A DNA stretch of 64,000 nucleotides from assembly GCF_001659605.2 (NCBI RefSeq), contig NC_035178.2, positions 2,163,091-2,227,090 on the forward strand, read 5' to 3'. Positions 59,171 to 64,000 of this stretch are shown here, in pieces; the first letter of the stretch is position 1; each line of letters starts with the position of its first letter. The position numbers were made by a program, and so were the translations under genes. Under the pieces are notes generated by a model that had not been told where the DNA came from, did no database searches, and saw only the letters and a list, made by a program, of their open reading frames with translations. The DNA is from Manihot esculenta. Lineage: Eukaryota; Streptophyta; Magnoliopsida; Malpighiales; Euphorbiaceae.

Positions 59171-60538
59171 ATGGAAGCAGCCGGGGGTGGTGCTGCCTCC
59201 AATGTGGCATCTCTTGTCAAGTGGAGAAATGATTTCTCAAGGGCTTTCCAGTACTATCTGGATCGATCAACACCTCATTCGGTGCAAAGATGGCTGGGCA
59301 CTCTTGCAGCTACAGCAATTTATATGTTGCGAGTTTACTACGTTCAAGGTTTTTACGTTGTGTCATATGCCCTCGGAATTTATATCTTGAATTTGTTAAT
59401 TGGGTTTCTCTCGCCAAAGGTTGATCCTGAACTTGAAGTTTTGGATGGAGCTTCTTTGCCAACAAAAGAATCGGATGAGTTCAAGCCTTTTATTCGCCGC
59501 CTTCCCGAGTTTAAGTTCTGGTAATTGATAGATTCCTCGTGCAAACTCTTAGCTTGAAGAATTTTTCGTCATTGACTTATCTTTGAGCATTATCCTCAAC
59601 TAGGTCCTAAAGTTGACCTTCTAATTGGTTGTACTTTTTGGGGGCTCCAGCCTCCAGTCCAACAGTATCACTTGTTAAAAGCAGTACCTGAAATTTGGCG
59701 TCTTGAGTTATTTTTCATGTTTTGGAGAACATTTATCTAACTCTTATCAGGATATGTTTGTCTTTGGGCTTCATTTCTGGGAAATTTTTCTTTAATAAGG
59801 ATTGGCTTGCTTTGTCATTTAGCCCAACATTTGCCTATCCTGGCTCTTGAACCTTACGACGAAGCATTACCTATTGAAACCATGTATAGCGTGATGGATT
59901 ATGTAACAAAAGGTACTGCTGTAGTTAGGTTTCAGTAGCATGTCGGAATTTATCTAGCCATGTTTTTGCCTGGTTAGCCATGGCCATGGCAGGTTCAGAG
60001 TGCTTATTGGAATTTATGTTGTAGTTCAGTGCTGTGTATGCTTTTAGCATCCGTCTTGACACTGTTTTTATTTTCCTGCATAGGCTTTCTGTGAATTCTG
60101 GACTCAAAATGAATTGTTTTCTCTGTTGTGTTTTCAGGTATTCCATCACCAAGGCTTTCTGTATTGCCTTTCTAATGACCTTTTTTTCTATGTTTGATGT
60201 CCCCGTCTTCTGGCCCATATTACTCTGCTATTGGATTGTTCTGTTTATCCTCACAATGAAGCGCCAAATCATGCACATGATCAAGTATAAATATGTTCCA
60301 TTTAGTGTCGGAAAGCAGGTGAGAGCTTTGCAAAATTTTAGCCATTACCATCCCTTTTCTCTCCGTCTTGTATCTATTCTCAAATCTTTTTGAAAATTTG
60401 GCGCCAATTGGCAACTAGTTACCTGTTGGTTTTCCTTCTTTCTTCAGTTAAAACATAATCACTTGCCTCCTTGATTGTTGACAGAGGTATTCTGGGAAGA
60501 ATTCTGCTGCAAGTAGCAGTGGCATAACGAAGGACTGA
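59171..60538 (+). CDS. RER1: RER1, retention receptor of early Golgi / ER membrane proteins
   Basis: Three exons (59171-59520, 60138-60318, 60485-60538) encode 194 residues. The family core is complete: QYYLD(R/K)[49 protein letters not shown], then two further hydrophobic hairpin segments with [14 protein letters not shown] and [19 protein letters not shown]1 has four membrane segments, cycles between the cis-Golgi and ER, and returns ER membrane proteins by recognising their transmembrane segments. The cytosolic tail ends GITKD and carries a KQRYSG element of the type that contacts COPI. The introns fall at W(117) and after KQ. Confidence 0.95.
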
Positions 60539-61680
60539 ACTTTTCTTACATCCAGATCCAGTGCAGCCTTTTCAAACGTTTAGTTTATAGGTTTTGGATA
60601 AATTAAATACATGTCAACTTATAGAACACATGCAAAATTCAAGCTGGTTGCCTCTTTTGATTTTGTATTTTATTAGCAGATGTTACTGGCATGCCTTCGC
60701 ATACACACCTTTCTGAATTGGCTCATTCTATTTCTTTGTACACCCTTTCTTTTCCCTCTTTCTGACTTCATCTTTTTCCATTTTTTTAAGGGAATCAAAT
60801 CTTGTATATGATCAGCCACCACATTTTGTTTAGTGTATGAGGTTGTTTGAGCTGTCAATTTGTGTAAATTGAAAAAGAAAAAATTCTGTTGTATGATTTG
60901 AGAGCCAGTGTCATGGCCCCCACCTTTATATATATATATTTTTTTTTCAATTTACTATCTCACTTCTCCCCTCCTCCCATTTTGACTCATTTGCTTCTCC
61001 AGCTGTTACTTTTTCCTGCAAATGAAAATAATCTGAGAGTTTCCTGGGAAAATTGAATAGTTAATGTAATAGAGAACAATTTAATTTAATTTTTGCTAAT
61101 TTGCTTAGAGAATTCTCTTCCATGGCATAATTAACACAGTTGAAGATGACTGCAGCAAATTTTCTTAGCTTCACTTTACGGAAAAATGAAGACCAATTGG
61201 ATCACCCCAGTAGCCGCCTCGCAGAAAAACTTTTACTTTCTATGTAACCAAGTACAAGTCGATAATGGAATATTGAATTTACAGCCATTCTCAGGCAAAG
61301 CAAACTTCAACTTGGCCTTCATTAGAATAGGAACAAAGGCAGCCCTCACCACATATGACTTGGGCCATCGGAATGCCAGATGGAAATGTCTTGTCAAATA
61401 CCAACTGGTATAACAACTCTCCAACAACTGAACAACAAACATCTTATATTTATTTTTTATTTTTTGTTTTAACTTGACTTCATTCTAGAAAGACAAAAAT
61501 AAAACAAGTTGAGTACTACTTAAGGGATTTTCTAATCATAGCGTTTCTTAAACATGGCCAGCTAATGTCTGCAAGTTCTCCTTCTCCTCCTACTACTCTT
61601 CTCTCCCTCTTTCAGATACAGAGACCCACCTACATTAAATTTCTCAAACATTGCCATATTGTGTTAATTTCCTCCGACAA
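60539..61680. other. RER1 3' flank and spacer
   Basis: The RER1 3' untranslated region probably extends several hundred bases. Nothing else is supported before the next small gene. Confidence 0.45.
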
Positions 61681-62062
61681 ATGAGTGAGAGAACTTTTGT
61701 AGTCATATTCTTCTTCTGGGCCGTCCTCACAATCATCACCCCTACGCTTATTCTCCTGTCAGAGTCTTCAAAACCTGACTTGTATTCCAATGGTGAGTAG
61801 AGGAGGAACAACTATTTACTTGTCTTTTTCAGATTGGCCTTTACTTCATGAGACTCATAAAACTTTTGGATATGTTATTTTGCTTGCAGTTGATAAAAGT
61901 GGAATGCTGAATACCAGAAGAATGACAGGATACGCAGAGAAGAAACTGAGAACAAAACTTATACCGTCACCACCATTGGAGGCACCAGCACCCGCTCCTG
62001 GGCAAGAACTGGTTTGGGGGACTAGATGGTCTAATTTGACAAGGATTTTTATGAAGAAATAA
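61681..62062 (+). CDS. Small membrane-anchored or secreted protein, unknown function
   Basis: Two exons (61681-61792 and 61890-62062) join with clean GT-AG borders to 94 residues. Residues about 6-27 are strongly hydrophobic (FVVIFFFWAVLTII...), a signal peptide or signal anchor. The mature part is basic, has a TRRMTGYAEKKLRTK stretch and a proline/alanine-rich linker (SPPLEAPAPAPG), and ends GTRWSNLTRIFMKK with a potential N-glycosylation site. I do not recognise the family. The layout (signal, basic variable part, short C-terminal block) resembles plant peptide precursors, but that is only a resemblance. It could also be a type II membrane protein. The intact splice junction and stop support a real gene. 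Confidence 0.55.
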
Positions 62063-62855
62063 GACAGATGCTTGCTATTTGAGGCTGCATATCCGGGCTA
62101 TGCAGGTTTTTGCTTCGTTCATGATTTAAACAGCCCTTTTGATATCTTCTTGTCGCCAATGGAAGTGGAAGACAGAGCTGTAGATGTATTTGTATATATG
62201 GAGCTTTGTAGCCAAAAGCACACACGGAAAAGAGAGAGATATCTTTTCTCCCCCTTCAACAAGTAATATGAATTTGGTCAGCAACAGCTTCTCTACAGAA
62301 CAGAGTAGAAACTATAAAAAAAAAAAATTTATAACAAAGAACTTGTCGAGATTGTATAGCTTCTTAAGCGTACATGCTTTCGTCCTGATGTTATTGTTCT
62401 AAAGACAGGCTCTCCTTCCACTCCTCTTATCCATTTGAATAGATACTAATAAGATTAAATCCAGTGAATGGAATATCATTAGTTCATTTTATCTTCAGGG
62501 AATTGCCAATACAAACGCTTTCTGCACATTTATCTGAAAGCCTGTGTTTGAGCCTTGTGTTATATGTATAAACCAGTTTTGATTTGAGCCATAAATTAAA
62601 AAGGGGGAAGTGTTGAAAATTGTGAGCAGGAAATTGCAAGAACTTATCATCAGCAGAACACTCTGCAGTTTTATTCATAAGAAGATGACAATTAATAAAA
62701 CTCCGAACTTTCCTCTAAATCCATACTGATCACTGCTGCTGTAGATATAAATCAGAACAATTCAGCACGGAAGGAGAAAAAGCATAAACACTATTTTGCA
62801 GAAACATCCACTTGCAAGTTGCAACCATTTGAATGGTTATTTCGCTGTAAAGTCC
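62063..62855. other. Spacer between small protein gene and IFR-like gene
   Basis: This holds the 3' flanks of two convergent genes. No other feature is seen. Confidence 0.5.
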
Positions 62856-63632
62856 TCAAACTAACTGATCAAGCATTTCATCCACGGTGCTGTATTTGAC
62901 ATCTGGATATAGCTCAGAAGCCTCAACCCCCCATGAGGGATCAATCTCAAAGTTGGTCTGATCACCCTTAATGAAGATAGAGTGATTGATTGCAAGACCA
63001 ACATTAAATGGAATTGGAGCATCTGCAAGAATGGTAAAAAAAACAAATATAAAATTCACCAACTGCAAGCAAATCTTTCCTATAGGAAAACAAATTCTCA
63101 TACGTCAAAGTACCTTGGATGTCCTTGAGCAGCTGTTCTTCTGGGACATAAATTTTCTCCAGGGTCTTGCCCACCTTCTTCTCCCACAGAGCAACAAGCT
63201 CATTGAAAGTGTAAATATTGTTAGGAGGCATAATGAGGAGGGTCTTGTTCAAGGTTCTTGGATCATCTACAGCTTTTACAGTGTAGGTTGCAATGTCATC
63301 TTCCTTGTTGAAAATCGCTGTCAACAAACATATGCACAAACTTTGAGAAATGCCAGACACATTGTATTAAATGTATTCATTTGAATGATTTTGTAAGCAG
63401 ATACCGAACCTTTGACATTGCCATCTCCTAGGATAGTGACTTTGTCGCCTCCTGATTTTAGCAATATGGGGAGGATGAAGGAGGCAAAGAAGTTGGCAGG
63501 CACATAAGTGTAGGGAATTCCTGCAGCTTCAGTGGCTCGGCGAATTTGAGCCTTTGTCTCAAATACAGATTTTGCTGGCTCAACAGCATGAACATGGTCC
63601 ACATCATTCCCAAACTCTGAAGGCAAGAACCT
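62856..63632 (-). CDS. Isoflavone-reductase-like / PCBER family protein, N-terminus not in window (At1g19540-like)
   Basis: Three exons (63410-63632, 63114-63317, 62856-63022) join in frame to the C-terminal 197 residues of an NmrA-type NADPH-dependent reductase of about 310 residues. The first visible exon opens after an acceptor with RFLPSEFG, and the catalytic Lys of the family lies in FETKAQIRRA. The later IMPPNN, ELVALWEKK and LDQLV end are typical of phenylcoumaran benzylic ether and isoflavone reductase-like enzymes, which act on lignans, neolignans or isoflavonoids. The Rossmann GxxGxxG exon, about 110 residues, is not found in the remaining 368 bp and must lie beyond 64000 unless lost. 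The exact substrate cannot be told. Confidence 0.88.
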
Positions 63633-64000
63633 CTGAACAATTCCAACTTATTATATTAAATTCCATTCCTTAGTAAGATTCATTGAGGGACTGCACCATC
63701 AAGTTTAAGTTTCCTATATAAGATCATCATTTGTTATTGATAGACAAAGACACCCCACCAGACCACCACACTTCATTGCTTGTAGATGCAGGCAATGTGG
63801 GCTAGTGAAGTGGGCCTCCTAGGAAGGATTGTTTGTAGGTTCATAAACCTATTAGGCCCACAAAATAATTTCTTGGAAAAAAATATCAAATTTTCACTGC
63901 AAGATTTTGCAATTATTCACTTTTTCATTTAAGGGCGATTTTCACCTAAACGTTCACATGAACCCTAGTATAAATATATGGAAAGGATTTTATGTTATAT
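63633..64000. other. Intron or upstream part of the IFR-like gene
   Basis: No coding sequence is visible. The stretch is probably an intron that continues past the window edge. Confidence 0.5.

Noticed and set aside
1..64000. tRNA, rRNA, CRISPR arrays, bacterial operons, integrated viruses
   Set aside because: Nothing with the required structure was seen. All repeats fit plant microsatellites, transposons or coding repeats. A dedicated RNA search was not possible here.

Overview
The window is nuclear DNA of a dicot flowering plant, most likely a rosid. It is AT-rich, its genes are split by GT-AG introns, and it carries plant-only families: a DYW-type PPR editing factor, a jacalin-related lectin, a GH35 beta-galactosidase with a C-terminal lectin domain, dihydroflavonol reductase and a mitochondrial gamma carbonic anhydrase. 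I see no bacterial, organellar or viral gene system. I rebuilt twelve protein-coding genes, nearly all with consistent exon phases. A thirteenth is cut by the right edge of the window.

Layout, left to right. (1) 2.7-5.3 kb, minus: single-exon PPR-DYW gene. (2) 5.9-8.1 kb, minus: three-domain jacalin lectin. (3) 11.3-16.5 kb, plus: 19-exon beta-galactosidase. (4) 16.5-22.6 kb: transposon-rich gap with diverged direct repeats, a Ty3/gypsy protease fragment and a complete non-autonomous hAT-like element (18298-19474) bounded by an exact 8-bp duplication. (5) 22.7-24.0 kb, minus: thioredoxin h. (6) 24.7 kb: an orphan exon. (7) 26.4-27.2 kb, plus: plastid LON-domain protein. (8) 27.2-32.1 kb: intergenic, with an LTR-like fragment ending in a near-perfect 59-bp hairpin. 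(9) 32.1-33.6 kb, minus: dihydroflavonol 4-reductase (DFR). (10) 35.6-42.4 kb, minus: very large auxilin-like J protein with two internal tandem repeat arrays. (11) 45.4-48.0 kb, plus: proteasome alpha-1 subunit. (12) 49.5-52.4 kb, minus: pfkB-family kinase. (13) 55.6-58.2 kb, minus: gamma carbonic anhydrase. (14) 59.2-60.5 kb, plus: RER1. (15) 61.7-62.1 kb, plus: a small membrane or secreted protein. (16) 62.9-63.6 kb, minus: C-terminal two thirds of an isoflavone-reductase-like gene.

These are independent single genes, not an operon or an obvious biosynthetic cluster. The most informative large-scale signal is gene order. From memory, the PPR, lectin, thioredoxin, LON, pfkB, gamma-CA and IFR-like genes correspond to loci At1g19540-At1g19740 of Arabidopsis. 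DFR and the proteasome alpha subunit correspond to the neighbours At5g42800 and At5g42790. The window therefore looks like an ancestral gene order that Arabidopsis has split between duplicated segments. I found no clearly new biological system. The best leads are the Asp133-type DFR, the hAT-like element inside an old retroelement tract, the long hairpin, divergent sugar-binding loops in the lectin, the orphan exon and the unrecognised small protein.
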